Source: Phylloscopus collybita (taxonomy: Eukaryota; Chordata; Aves; Passeriformes; Phylloscopidae). From it: a stretch of DNA of 64,000 nucleotides. The position numbers and the translations under genes are program-made. The DNA lies in assembly GCA_027886175.1 (NCBI GenBank), contig JAJNNQ010000137.1, forward strand, positions 39,418,001 to 39,482,000, read 5' to 3'. Below the pieces are notes generated by a model. The model did no database searches. It worked only from the letters and a program-made list of their open reading frames with translations, and was not told the DNA's origin. Numbering within the stretch: the first letter of the stretch is position 1; the number at the start of each line of letters is the position of its first letter. Positions 30,701 to 42,900 of this stretch are shown here, piece by piece.

Positions 30701-33700
30701 GGCCATTTATCTTGGGGCTTCACTAAGAGGCAGTTACAGTCTCATCAAGAATGACAAGTCCTGAACTGCCACATAAAATGCCCTTGGCTAAGTCATGTTT
30801 GAGGTTCGATCTAGAAAGTGTGTTCTAACTGCATCTGTTCTAGGTCCTGTCAATATGTCAGCACATGAAAAGTAATGACCTTAGCTGCTCTGCCAAGCCA
30901 ACAGTGAGTGATTTCTGCATACATCCAGATCAAGTTTACATACCTCTGGAAATTTACTGATGAAAAATGCAGCACATACACCTTTCCAGACATCTCTAGG
31001 GTCTTGCAGCAGCAAGGCCTGAAAGTACATGTGAATTTAGGCACTCAAGTTTGGGCACAGGCACATAAATCCCATGTGAAATCAGGCCCTTGATGCCATT
31101 AGTGCTAATTGGCATGTGCTAACCTATGCACTCCATCATGTCTCTTGGCAGCTCTGAGACCCTTCTCATGGTTAGTCCAAGAAGGATTATCTATCTAGAT
31201 TTCCCTTTGCTGGCTTGTCCTTTGGGACTTGATCCTGCAAGCCCTATCAGATGTAAGTAATTGCAAAAAATACTTTGGGAGGTGAGACACTTTTGGGATG
31301 TTCAGAAAGGGATTAGATAAATTGATGGGCAACATGTCTGTAAACAGATACTAAGAGAAGTAGGCAGAGATGTGCTCTGTAACACAGAGAGTTGGAAGAG
31401 TCACACTTATCCATTAATTATTTCTGTAGGCTCACTCTGTCCAAGAACAAGTCTGGACACAGGCTATATGTGATTGGTGTGAGGTCTGTGTCATATTTGT
31501 TACAGGAAGCCATTTGGTTCAGGTCAACAGTTGCTATCATGAATTAATTCTTATGGCAAAAAGGAATGTAAGGATGGCTGAGAATCCAATCTGTTCTTCC
31601 TAGTCCTGCATTTTCTCAGGTAGAGCAGAGTTAAGATCATTAGGATTGCCACCATGCTGAACCAATGGCAGTAAGCTGGTCAAGAAGTGATATGCAATGA
31701 GAATTTGACAAGTCTTATCATGTAATCTCTTTCAGAAATATCTGTTACGCATTTTTTGTCTTCACCATAGTTTAGCACAACTTTTTGTGGGATCAGCAGT
31801 GTGCCATGACAGCTCAAGTGAAAAAGCTGTCAATTCATTTTCAAATGAAAATAAATTCCATTATCAGGTACTATAAAGTTGCAAATAAATGACAAAGAAT
31901 TCACATGTCTGCCCCAGGTACTTTTGATTAAAATAATCTCAACGTACTTAATACCAAAAGCTATCACAATCAGAAAGCTAATTCCTTCTAAGAACCTGGT
32001 ATAGTTGGTAAGACCATTCCAGATCATGGCTTACTTAGAATTTTTTGGGCATTGGAAAAGTCACATCAAGAAGTTTGACTAACTCTAACTAGTCTCATTT
32101 ACCACTCTCTGTACGTGTCAGTTTGAGTCACAGGCATGACTTATGTTCTCTGCATGCATGCAGTCCTTGAATGTGCTATAACTAAGATGACTCAGTGACT
32201 TTTTTCAGAAATAAAAACACAGCTATAATTTCTTTTTTATTTCTAATAAAAACATAGCTCATGTTGGTCAGGAAAAAGAGAATTATTTTATCACATCAGA
32301 CAGTTTCTCTACTGATTGTAAAATTCTTCCTGACTTTCAGTTCAGGGATGCCGTGAGGACATATTTATCTTCTGTCGGAGGATACCATATGTCTCAAGAA
32401 AGTGACATTGTTTTTTCTAGTCTCGTATTTTCTCCTCTTACTTCAGACTTCACAAACAACTTAGAAGTTCCAAAAAGTGCTAAGCAAGTTCACTGTTAGC
32501 TAAACCAGGACATAAATACAGTACTGAACAGCTGGAATTCTGGAAAATATTTTATGTGAAGTGTCACAAAATTCCTGGGACCATGGAAATGTCAAATTTG
32601 AGATGCTTGACTGAGAAAGCTCCACAATGAGAGGTGATAATCCAAGCCTCTGCAAATTCTTTATTGTTTATAAACTGTTTCTGCTGCCTGTATAAAATCA
32701 ACTTCAGCAGAGACACATCTTGTGCCTGGAAAGACAGCTAAATATTAGCACCCATGAGGCACGGATGCACCTTTAGTGTGCTCACACACTACTTTTCAGC
32801 CAATATAATGAATAATACAGTTTGTAAAGATGGTGCCAATTGTGTGACCATTTAATAATTCCTTATTCCATTAAATACTCAGGCCTAGAATCAGCTGGAT
32901 GAAGACTATATACATATATGTATCTATACAAAGCCTTTCTGTAAATTGACATGACTTCTGGATCCAAATGGAGCAATCCTAGAGATCCAGAACCTTCGGG
33001 GGGCTCTCTTCTCCCAAAGAAATTTCAATTAATTAACTAATTATTAATTTATTGGCAATCTTTCTTGGTAATTCTTCATTAATGACTTTGACACCTTGGA
33101 TCCTGATCTCTAATTCTCTTGTACTAATAAAAAGTGATTTCCTTGGAAAAAAAAATGTAGAAAAAGTATCTCTAAGGCTCCTGTCAATTTCTTTTCCACA
33201 ATGTCCTTGAAGCTTGTATATTGTGCAGGATGGATTTCACAGCTTGGAAGAGATAAAAGATAGAATCTCATCTCATTTATACAGCAGGCTTTTTAGATGT
33301 CCAAAGCACTCAGCAGCTCCCATTGAACAGAGCATGACTAGGCCACTATGCATGTACCTATCAAAATAGAATTAATTTATTATCAGTTATGTGGTGCTTA
33401 TTTAGGAACTGCTAGTGCACAATAATTTAAGTACATTCTATTTCTTAGTTATTAGAGTAGTCAATAATACTTCAAAGTAATAACTGTAAAGTCTACACTT
33501 CCAGGAAAACACTTCTATTAGGCTGCTCTAATACATGAATGTTGTCCACAAATAATGACACTACAGGTTGATAGATTCTGTTATAAGCCAGCTGGTTTAT
33601 ACTTCACAAATTTCTTTTCTCACTATTTTCTCTGAGTCTAAGCATAGATATAAGTTGCCATTTACCAGTTTCAAAACACAGCTCTAAGATAACTTTTTCA

Positions 33701-35034
33701 GGGATTATTTATCTAATCAGAATAGATTATGTTTCTTGTTCTAAACTTTTCCTCAGTGTTTAATTTTCAAATAATTTCCCCAAAACCCACAATCAATACA
33801 CTTTTTCTAAAGAGCCACATGCTTACATCAATTCAGGTGAAGCCTTATTTTGGATTATTTTTTGCAGGCCAAGAGGGCATCTGGCAATCTTTTAGTCTAT
33901 GCAGTTTCTCTGAAATGTTGTCCAGAGTAGTCCAGTGAAAAACTAAATTCGAGTGTTTTCAGCATGCTTCTTTGAAATCTGACTAGAATGAGAAGGGTAA
34001 GACCTATTTTGTCATATGGGGTCTCTGAACACTAGTCTGCTTTCATTCCTGTCTTTGTTTGTATGTGCCAGATGAACTGCATGGGGAAGGAAGAGTATCA
34101 GCTCAGCCAAGGTTCTTTCCATACCTTGAGAAATGTCATGTTCTCTTTTAGGAGGGACTGTTAGACTGCTTTGGATTTTGGAACATCACCAGGGTGTTTT
34201 AATATGGTACAGAAGTAGTCGTCAGAGCCATTTATTTATTTTAAAAATCTCAAAAAATAAAGTTGCAAATCTTCCTTTGTGCCACATACCCATGGCACAT
34301 TCAAGAAACTATGTTAAAACATCTAGATTCCAGTGTACTTTAAATAACATGTTTTTGAGCCTTCAGGAATACCAAAGCAAGTGAAGTCTTAGTAAATAAA
34401 CATGAAGAAGTTATTAAGTGAAATTCTGAGACAAAAACAGAATACAGAGGTAAAGAAGTACAGTACAGGCCTCTGTATTTCTTGGAGTGGCAGACCACAG
34501 GTAACCAACCTTGTACATAAGCATGTACCTTAAATGTCACACAGATGAACAACTGAGTGACCTTCACAGCCAAAAACAGTTTTGCAGCTGTGCAACAAGT
34601 TTCCGTAACAACAGGATACAATATTCAAGGTCATTACTGCTATTTAATACAGTGCAAATTTCTTTCCAGATAACTTCATCCCAATAGCTTATATTTTCCA
34701 AAAACAGCAGCTATTTTCTTTTTGAAAGTGAATCATTTGGCATAATCATTTAATGGTTTTGTGATTTGCTCGTTTAAACGATCCCTGTTACTGCTAAGGA
34801 GAGAATTTTCTGCATTTGTTACCCTCAGTGCATTTCCACAGCTTCTACTTCCAAGCCACTGTCATACCAGTTTGTCATGAAGGTCCACGGCTCTGCAAAA
34901 ATCCCTTGTGAGAGGCCCAGAACAGTAAGCTGTCATTTTTCCACAGTCTGAGCACTAAACTCTTTTTCTGTACTTAGAGAGCAGGGATGTGATCAGCCTG
35001 TGCTGGATGCAGAAACCTGCTCTTCACATACACT

Positions 35035-35310
35035 TTTCCTCCTTTCACTTGCAGAATTACGGTTTGACTGTTGCCCTTTGGGCTGAGATTAGCTTTAGAT
35101 GTCACAGTCATCATGTTCGGAAACAAGGCGGTGTGAAAATGCATTTTACGCTTCCAACAGTCTGTAGTGTAAACAAACCAATCAGCATATACTGTAAAAA
35201 TAGCCTTTCACACAAGCACAAAAAAGTGATAACAACAACTGATTGCACAACGTGTGATGTGTCTTACGCCACACTTCGTGTTCCCCGTGTTTTGCCTAAT
35301 CACAAGTAGA
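35035..35310. promoter_or_regulatory. Motif-dense block, possible conserved enhancer
   Basis: This stretch keeps CpGs (TTCGG, TTACGC, AACGTG, TTCGTG, CCCGTG) within AT-rich DNA. It has a FOX-like GTAAACA (35169-35175) and a CCAAT box (35178-35182). A 106-codon open frame (34989-35309) covers it but matches no family I know. The enhancer reading is inference and needs alignment. Confidence 0.25.
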
Positions 35311-38255
35311 AGGCATCTGTCATGATTACTCCCTTTCTTCCTGCAAGAAACCCTGGCTTGTGGGTAGAACCATGGAAAATGCTTGTCCCAGCCAGCAACA
35401 GTGCAATGGGCCTCCAGCTTCTGATAGGTACTCCCTCCTCCCCAGGAAAACGTCTTGTAGTAAAATAAATGTGTTTGTGCAGTGGTGACTATTTGTCACT
35501 GTAGACCCTGACACAGGCATTAAAGCATCTGCCATTTAGAACTGTGTCTCATAACTGGCCAACATGAGAGCTGCAATGAAACCCTATCTTACCATATTGA
35601 ACCGAAGAGGTCTGTTTAGTTAGCAAGGTTGCACCTCTCAGATACTAACAGGACTGTAACTGATATGAACACTAAAGTCCATATCCAATCAAAGGCAAAC
35701 AGCAATAATTTGGAACAGCTATACAGTCAAGACCTCTGTAAATAAGAATTTTTAAATCTTCCCCTACAAAGACTGTAGATTTATACAAAGTTGTCCCTTC
35801 CAGGTCTCTGCCTTTCTGGCTCCTCAGCTCCAGAGCACATATTATGCTGTCCACTACCCTATTTGAGGGATGATTGCTACAATGTGCTTTTAAATTCTTT
35901 AAAGTGTCACATATACAAGCACTGGCATGTACAGTTCACACACTTCTTCTAGTCCGTTCCTAAATCTCCAGTGAGAATGCACGTGACATTGTGGATATGC
36001 AAATACTATCAAATCCTTGCACAAGCAGAATTTGAATGGGGTCAAGTTAATAGAAAATTCTAGGTAAACAAAAGTCAGGTAAGTCTATCATCATATATAA
36101 ATTAAAATCAAGAACTAAAGCCGGTTAGTTATTCCTACAGATCCCTGTGAAATTTGTTTTAAGGCAACAAGAGATAATGCAATTCAGCTAAGAAGTGCTG
36201 CCACATACCACAAGCCATGAAGCTCCATATACTTTTTTCCAGTAGCAGTAATTATTACTACTATTACTGCTTCCATGAATGTCAGAAAGGTTCTTTTTGC
36301 CTAAATTTCCCATAGGTCATTGTCAGCAAAAAAAAAAATGCTGGTCCCTCGTAGAGCCTCCACTGCCCAGACGTTGAAGAAAATCCATGGAAAATCCCTA
36401 ATCTCTATTTACCAAACATTTCTGTAATATTTTGTAGATTCAGGAATAGATACATGCTTTTTAACAGACTACCAATCTTTGGTGTGCCAACTCTCCCTTT
36501 ACACATCTGTCAGCCATTTCAAACATCCTGCAAAGTACATGCTTAAAATATCCTTCTGAAGGGAAAGGAGGGATGAAGTTTCTAATCCTCTATTTGCAAT
36601 CCTCGGCATAATATTCTATTTCAGCAGCAAATCACACTTCTCCAGTTGTTCCCTAAGAACTGACTACAAATGTCAGCAGATCATATAGGTGAGCCAGGTA
36701 CAGATCTGCCAAACCTGGCAGTGCTGAAGACCCAGCATCCCCTTAACATTTCAGCATGCCTTCCAGCTTCGTTTCTCATGAACAGAACCTAGATGACACA
36801 CCCTTGAGAGCATCCTGTAAGGAGAATGGAAAGTGCAGTAAGTCAGGACTAGTCAGAGATTTCCTTGACAAAGGCATTCCTGACAAAGTGAAATGAGAAT
36901 GTAAACACATCCTGGGTGAGTATCTGAGTGTCCCTAGACACATCATGAGGAATGACAGACAATTAACCCTGTAACGGCTTAGACCCCTTCGTGTCCTAAC
37001 GATGTTACTACACAGACTACAAGTGACCAAAAAACATGGGCAGTAACACGTATTTCTAGCACACCACCTACCCTTACCTGAACAACCTACCAGACTCGGG
37101 TGAGAAGGCCTGTATAAACTGGAACTGGCAGAGAACACAACAAAAGCAAGAGCCTAGAGGTATTCAGTAGCAAAGAGGTTTTCAGTACTCTAAGTGGTTG
37201 CCTGGAGATAGTAATGAGGAGAGCATTTTTTTTTCTGTTGAGAAATTAGATGACAAATTCTACAATTTTAAAAGGTGTTATTTTCCTTGTGGGGAAAAGA
37301 AAAAGGATGTTGGAAATAGCAATCAGTAGAAGATATAAAGTCAAATGTTAGAGGGATTTCAGAAACATGTTTAGAAGAATATAAACAGTTTGAAAAGGCA
37401 AAGGCAGAAGAACAACGTCTTGTATTAACAATAAAATACTGAAAGTTTCTGCTAAGAAAGGTGCTGTTGAACATGAGTGTAAAAGGAAGAAGAGGAGAGT
37501 GACAGCATGAATAGAAAGATTTCCATTACTAAAGTGCAGAAAAATTCTGAGCCCCAGTACACCCACAGCTGTACCTACACTGGTAACCTGCACTTCATAA
37601 ATCTGCAAGAAGAAATTTAGGAATCATCACCCTCGTAGCCAAAGTATCTACCCATCTCTCAAATCAGATATTTTGTGAGTAGAATAGGGCTATAACTAGG
37701 CCTGAAAATTTCACCTTCACCAGGTGCCCTTTCACAGTGACACATAAGAATGGATATGATGGATCCTCGCTGATTACCAGGCCCACTGCAAAGAAGTGTC
37801 AAAGAGATCAAAGAGTTAAAATGCACTGTGCCTGTGGCTGGAAGAATCTTGAGAACAGTGAAGGAGAAAAATGAGATATTTGGAATGGTATAAAGTGTTA
37901 AGTGAGTCCTAGCTGACAAAATACTTCTTAATAATTACAGACTAAATTTCTGCTTAAACCTTAAGGTATCAAGAGTGATCCAAGCAGTTCCAGGCTTATT
38001 ATTCAACTACAGTTATCCAGAGAAATTGTATGTGGCAAAGTGAATTTGGAGGGCTCTAACTCCTGGAGGCCAGCTGTGACTTAAAATGCAATGCATCTTT
38101 CTTGTATTTGGTCATCCTGACCACTGAATTTACAACTGAATTTACATCCTGAATCCAGAATTTACAACTCACTGACTTTCTGAAATGCTTCTTTGGTAAG
38201 GATAACAGACCTTGTAGATCAAATACAACACATCAAAATTTTACTTGTATGAATA

Positions 38256-38277
38256 TACTGAAAGTATATTTTCAGTA
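38256..38277. repeat. Perfect 8-bp inverted repeat
   Basis: TACTGAAA (38256-38263) and TTTCAGTA (38270-38277) flank a 6-nt spacer. Confidence 0.8.
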
Positions 38278-38323
38278 GAGTACCACGCATGCAAGCACAA
38301 ACATTTGAATAAAGAATTGGCTT

Positions 38324-38350
38324 AAAAACTAACTAAAAAAGTTAGTTTTT
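38324..38350. repeat. Perfect 10-bp hairpin
   Basis: AAAAACTAAC (38324-38333) and GTTAGTTTTT (38341-38350) flank the loop TAAAAAA. The run of T at the 3' arm resembles a terminator-like shape, but in a vertebrate genome this has no such implication. Confidence 0.85.
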
Positions 38351-39118
38351 CTGTGAGGTTCGATCAGGCCAACTGAAATTACAAGCAGACTACATTAGTG
38401 ATCCTCCTTTCAATTCTATGTCCAGTGGTTTTTATTCACAGGTTTTTATTTCCTCTTATGATCAGGAATACAAAGCATGAAGAGGAAAAAGGCTGGTAGC
38501 AACTTTTGAATCCTCCACTCGATTCAGTTTTGTAATGGAGAACATCTCTGAGGATATTTTATTCATATGTGCTAGGGCTGTTTGCTAGCTGTGTTACATA
38601 AACCAAGTAACTGGAATGGGAGATGCAGTAAAATTCAAGTTTCTTATATGATGGAGAAACTGATCATTTTCATTCAATTTAACTTTATTTACAGTTGTTA
38701 GGAGTTTTTCTCCTATCGGTTAGTCTTACAAAGGACTAATTATGCTGTGCCCAAATCACTGTGAGGAACTGAATCTGTTTACTCTGTCACTAAGTGCTGG
38801 AAAGACAGAACATATTTTGTTTCCTGTTAAAAAAAAAAAAATAAATCTGTTGAAAGCAGCAGGAGCATCTGGCTCCTAAACTTGCAGTTTCCCAACTCAC
38901 TCAGTCCACTTACAGCTCTTGAAAGGACAACGACAATTTGGTAATTATCTCTCTCCCTTAAACTAAATTTTCATTTGTGCATCTTACCAGTAGACTGATC
39001 TCATCTGTCTTGTTCCAGACATTCCCAGGGTAGTACTGAAGAAACAAATAAAAGAAAAAAAAAAAAAATAGCATAGTAAATGTGAATGAAAAATTAAACA
39101 ATCAGAGCACTTTTGGTT

Positions 39119-39235
39119 TGTGTTTTTGTTTGGGTTGCTTTTGCTTTTTTGTTTGTTTGTTTGTTTGTTTTGGGGGGAGTTGTTTATTTTTGTTTGATTG
39201 GTGTTTGTTGTTGTTGCTTTGGGATTTTTTTTATT
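39119..39235. repeat. GT-rich low-complexity / (GTTT)n tract
   Basis: Runs of GTTT, GTT and TTTG, including five consecutive GTTT units near 39150-39170. The minus-strand Asn/Lys/Gln-rich ORF is a by-product. Confidence 0.9.
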
Positions 39236-39892
39236 AATACCATTACTAATGCTACGAGACAAAGACTCCTGTAATACCCAAAAGCATGTAAAGGGGTAGC
39301 TTTTCCACAGATAGTCAGCAAATTAAATCACAGACACAATGGATGGGTAAAGGTCAACATTATATCCCTCTTTAAAGGTGGAAAATTAAATCACTGGAAA
39401 AGTAAGTGACTGGTCAAAGGTCAAACAGAAAGCAAGTTGCAAAACATGGAAACTGAGCAACTGTTTCTTAGGTTCAGTGTCTTAATTGCCAGACTGCCCT
39501 TTCTTTAATTTGAAGAGGGAAAAAAATCTCAGTGGTGGAATAGTATCAAAATTAGTTTTGCTGAGAACAGTCTGAATTTCTCTGTCTCATCCAAAACTGG
39601 ATATTGTTCTGCCTCATTAAAGCAGAAATGAGATCCACTCCAACAACACTGATGTGGTGAAAACAAATCCACAACTACTCTTAACGTTACGGATTTTTGT
39701 ACTCAAAAAAATTGGCTTGCAGTTTTGGAGAAATAGTTGAGTCAATGATTAATTTCATTGTAGCTTTAGAGAAATGAACAATACCACCATATTTGTCTTC
39801 AGAAAGCTGAAGTCTGGAGCTACATTTGAGAGCTATGAGACCATTGCAGGTGCTTCATCTTCATGTATTCTTGTTTCTATAAAAAGCTTACA

Positions 39893-39996
39893 CATGTGTA
39901 TATACACAAACACACAGGAATGTACTTACTTATCCACTTACGCATGTGTGTGGGCATATAGATGGACACATAGGCATATACACACACATATATATA
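39893..39996. repeat. Degenerate CA/TA microsatellite
   Basis: Interspersed ACACAC, CATATA and TGTGTG words ending in ATATATATTTA. It is diverged, not a perfect array. Confidence 0.75.
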
Positions 39997-40629
39997 TTTA
40001 CATAAGCATAAAGACATTGCATGGTATTTAAAGAACACAAGGCCGTTCAGGAAAAGAGGCACAGAGGCCATTTTCCCAATCCTCTTTCTTTGTGTGGGAC
40101 AGTTCCACACATGATGTGACACTGCAGTATGAGCTAACAGAGAGTGATCACAAGCTCCATTTCTGTCTCTGTGTCTAGGAAGCTCTCTATACCCTGCCAG
40201 GCCCAAGGGATTAAACTTCAGTTAGACCATATGCCTGGGCTTTGCTTGCCCTAAACAGCGTCAAGGACAAGGGCTGTCCGGAGAGCCCCATCACACTGTA
40301 ACCCAGTCACCTGGAATCACTCCTGTCACCTCATGGGCAACGTGGGAAAGTTCACTCTGAAAGGCTAAGCCGAGGTGCACTATCTGTGGGTGCCTCATCA
40401 TCGCAGCACAGCTCTGCCTTGGCAACCTTCCCCATGTGTGTGGAGGAACAGCGAGCTTGGCTCCCAACCTTGGGCTGGCCCGGGTGGCTTGGGTCACAGG
40501 AATGGCATGCTGCAAGGGGAAGGCGGCGGGGGGAGTGGAAATAGCAGGGGCTTCTACCGAAAATATGAACCCGTCCATTTGAAAAGCGATGGCTGCCTTT
40601 GAAATCTCTTCTTATACATCTGTACTTAG

Positions 40630-40845
40630 CCCCGGGCAGGGAGCGTACGCCGGGGGTGTGAGGGGTGGGCCGGGGGAGGGCTCCCTGCGCAGCCCCGCGC
40701 CTTTGTCCTGCAGCCGTGCCCCCGAGCGCTCGGCAGCGGGGCCGGGGCCGCCCGCCGTGCCGGAGCGCTGCTGCCGAGCCCCCACCTCGCGTCCCTTGGC
40801 TGCGCCCCGAACTCACGGCACCTCGGGGGAGGGCGCAAAGTTGGG
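40630..40845. promoter_or_regulatory. CpG-rich block upstream of MYF6
   Basis: GC-rich, CpG-dense sequence about 220-430 bp upstream of the MYF6 TATA box. A regulatory role is likely from its position. The open frames on both strands look compositional. Confidence 0.5.
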
Positions 40846-40864
40846 TTGTATATTTTTTCCGCTT

Positions 40865-40919
40865 GTTTTTGTTTGTTTGTTTGTTTTCTTTCCTTTTTTT
40901 TTTTTTTTTTTTTTTTTTT
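40865..40919. repeat. (GTTT)n followed by a 26-nt T run
   Basis: GTTTGTTTGTTTGTTT is followed by TCTTTCC and then T at 40894-40919. This simple repeat lies about 145 bp upstream of the MYF6 TATA box and may affect nucleosome positioning (inference). Confidence 0.9.
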
Positions 40920-41063
40920 CTAATTTGTCTCCTACCTCTCGTGTCCCCCTCCCCTTCTAAATGGGAGATGTTCTCAGGACAGCGCCCGGGAGACTGACTG
41001 GAATCAGTTTTGGAGGGTGATACACCGCGACAGCTAAAAGTTGGATAGGGTTTCAGCAGCTCC

Positions 41064-41071
41064 TATATAAA
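41064..41071 (+). promoter_or_regulatory. MYF6: MYF6 TATA box
   Basis: TATATAAA lies 117 bp upstream of the MYF6 start codon, predicting transcription start near 41093-41100 and a 5' UTR of about 80-90 nt. An E-box CATCTG lies at 41108-41113, just inside the predicted transcript. Confidence 0.8.
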
Positions 41072-41180
41072 GCAGGGGGGACTTATGTCACTGCACTAAT
41101 TAAATTCCATCTGGGTTGTTCCTCGGGGTGTTTTTGAGATTGCCACCCAACTCAAGCAGGCAGAGAGGCCCAGGGACAGC

Positions 41181-42358
41181 ATGATGGACCTTTTTGAAAC
41201 TGGCTCCTATTTCTTCTACTTGGACGGAGAGAATGGAGCCCTGCAGCAGCTGGAGATGGCTGAGGGATCCCCGCTGTACCCAGGCAGCGATGGCACCTTG
41301 TCTCCATGTCAGGACCAAATGCAGCCAGAGGCCGGCAGTGACAGCAGCGGAGAGGAGCATGTGCTGGCACCCCCGGGACTACAACCCCCTCACTTCCCCG
41401 GCCAGTGTTTGATCTGGGCTTGTAAAACCTGCAAGAGAAAGTCGGCCCCCACGGACAGACGGAAAGCAGCCACCCTGCGGGAGAGGAGAAGGCTGAAGAA
41501 GATCAACGAAGCCTTCGAGGCTCTGAAAAGGCGGACTGTGGCGAACCCCAACCAGAGGCTGCCCAAGGTGGAGATACTGAGGAGCGCTATCAGCTACATC
41601 GAGAGGCTGCAGGACCTCTTGCACAGGCTGGATCAGCAGGAGAAAATGCAGGAGATCGGGGGGGACCCCTTCAGCTTCAGCCCCAAGCAGGGAAATGTAA
41701 GCACTGCCGCTTGGCCCCTCCGCTGCCACGGCAGGGCCGCCGCGCCCGTCCCCTCCCTCCTCCTCCTCCTCCTCCTCCTCTTCGGCAGGGCCGCTGCGGG
41801 GGCCGGGAGGGCTGGTGGGCGCGGAGGGCGCTCCTCGGGGAACCTGCCAGCCCTCGGGCCTCCAGAGGTCCTCCGGCCCGGCCCGGGGAGCCGCGGCCGC
41901 CCCACTAACACCCGTCCTTTCCCCGCTCCCCTCCGTGTACCGCAGATCCCCAGTTCGGACTTCCTGAGCACCTGCAGCTCCGACTGGCAAAGCGTTTCTG
42001 ACCATTCCCGAGCCCTAGGAGTCAGCCCCAAAGAAGGTAACTCCCCGCGGGCCCCGCTGGCCGCCTGCCGGCCCTGCTCGCCCGCCGCCCCCTTCCCTCG
42101 CCCCGACGGCCGCGTTCGCGGCGCTCCGGCTCTCCCGCTCCCTCCTTCGCCCGGCCTCCCTGGCAGCCGGGAGCCCCCAGGCACGGGCCCGGCGAGGAGG
42201 AGCTCTCTGCTCTTTAATGCCTTTTCTCTCCTTCAGCAGGAGTCTCCGTTGTCGAGTCGTCGGCCTCCAGCAGCCTTCGCTGCCTCTCCTCAATAGTGGA
42301 CAGTATTTCTTCCGACGATCCCAAACTGCCCGGCGCGGAGGAAGCGGTGGAGAAATAA
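41181..42358 (+). CDS. MYF6: MYF6 (MRF4), myogenic bHLH transcription factor
   Basis: The exons are 41181-41696, 41946-42036 and 42237 or 42240-42358, giving 242 or 241 residues (the family length is 242). The start [13 protein letters not shown] is the typical MRF4 N-terminus. [12 protein letters not shown] (residues 76-87) holds the Cys-rich motif with the Trp that contacts PBX-class partners. The basic region (about 93-107) contains the myogenic Ala97-Thr98 pair and is followed by helix-loop-helix to about residue 148. The C-terminal helix [14 protein letters not shown] is the family's helix III. The protein is a nuclear E-box activator that pairs with E-proteins in muscle determination and differentiation. 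Introns are only 249 and about 200 nt. The third-exon acceptor is a CAGCAG tandem site. MYF5 follows 6.6 kb downstream in the same orientation. Confidence 0.97.
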
Positions 42359-42900
42359 ACCCTATTTTGTGGTAGTAGGTTTAATGGAGATGGAGCCTTC
42401 ACCCTCTCTCCTGTAAACTAAGTAACGAAGCAAATTCACACAGTGGAAAGCCCAAGCAGGGGCCTTTTTAAGATCGAATCAAGGTACACCTACCCCAAAG
42501 AAAATGGCACCCACTGACTCGACCCAGACAGACTTCCCCCTTGCCTTCCCACCCCCCCCTCCGAGTTTCACTTTCTTTAAATTGTGTTGCATAAACCACC
42601 CTTCCTTTTTTATTTTATTTTATTTTATTTTTAATTTAAGATACTTACCTGTGTACCGGTGATCCGCTTTGTCTGAGACTCACCGGGAATTTCATTCCTG
42701 TCTGAGTGAAGCTCTTGGTTGCATTGCGTGTGAGTCATATTTAAAGAGTTCCCGCCTCATTTCGTTCCTGTAAATAATTTCAGTACTGTCTTTTCTTTTG
42801 TAAACGTAACATATATATTTAAATGGTGGAACGTGATATTGTATATAAGAACAGATGGGTTTCTTGGATTGTAAAATAAAGCTCTTTGTGTTACAGTGTT
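42359..42900 (+). other. MYF6: MYF6 3' UTR
   Basis: The UTR is about 540 nt from the TAA to shortly after the poly(A) signal. It includes a TTTTA-repeat tract near 42608-42633 and an AU-rich 3' half, which may affect mRNA stability. Confidence 0.8.
42875..42880 (+). terminator. MYF6: MYF6 poly(A) signal
   Basis: AATAAA is followed within 25 nt by a GT-rich segment (TTTGTGTTACAGTGTTTT), a standard cleavage context. Confidence 0.85.

Larger units (their letters stand above)
20731..40620. other. Intergenic region between PTPRQ and MYF6
   Basis: About 20 kb of AT-rich DNA. Open frames are short, low-complexity or without recognisable domains, and none splice into a familiar protein. It carries simple repeats, a CR1 remnant, hairpins and a motif-dense block, all listed separately. 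In mammals the equivalent interval contains muscle enhancers for MYF5/MYF6. That role is inferred here from synteny only. Confidence 0.7.

Noticed and set aside
34989..35309. 106-codon open frame as a small gene
   Set aside because: No recognisable motif and no promoter or poly(A) context. The underlying block looks more like non-coding regulatory DNA.
38324..38350. Rho-independent-type terminator
   Set aside because: The shape fits, but the window is vertebrate nuclear DNA, so a bacterial terminator makes no sense.
41379..42184. Long minus-strand open frames (208 and 183 codons) over MYF6
   Set aside because: Shadows of the GC-rich MYF6 coding exons and introns; composition-biased and with no family resemblance.
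41181..42296. Single-exon 371-residue MYF6 product
   Set aside because: The frame reads through two introns with good splice sites. The spliced 241/242-residue protein restores the conserved C-terminus; the read-through does not.
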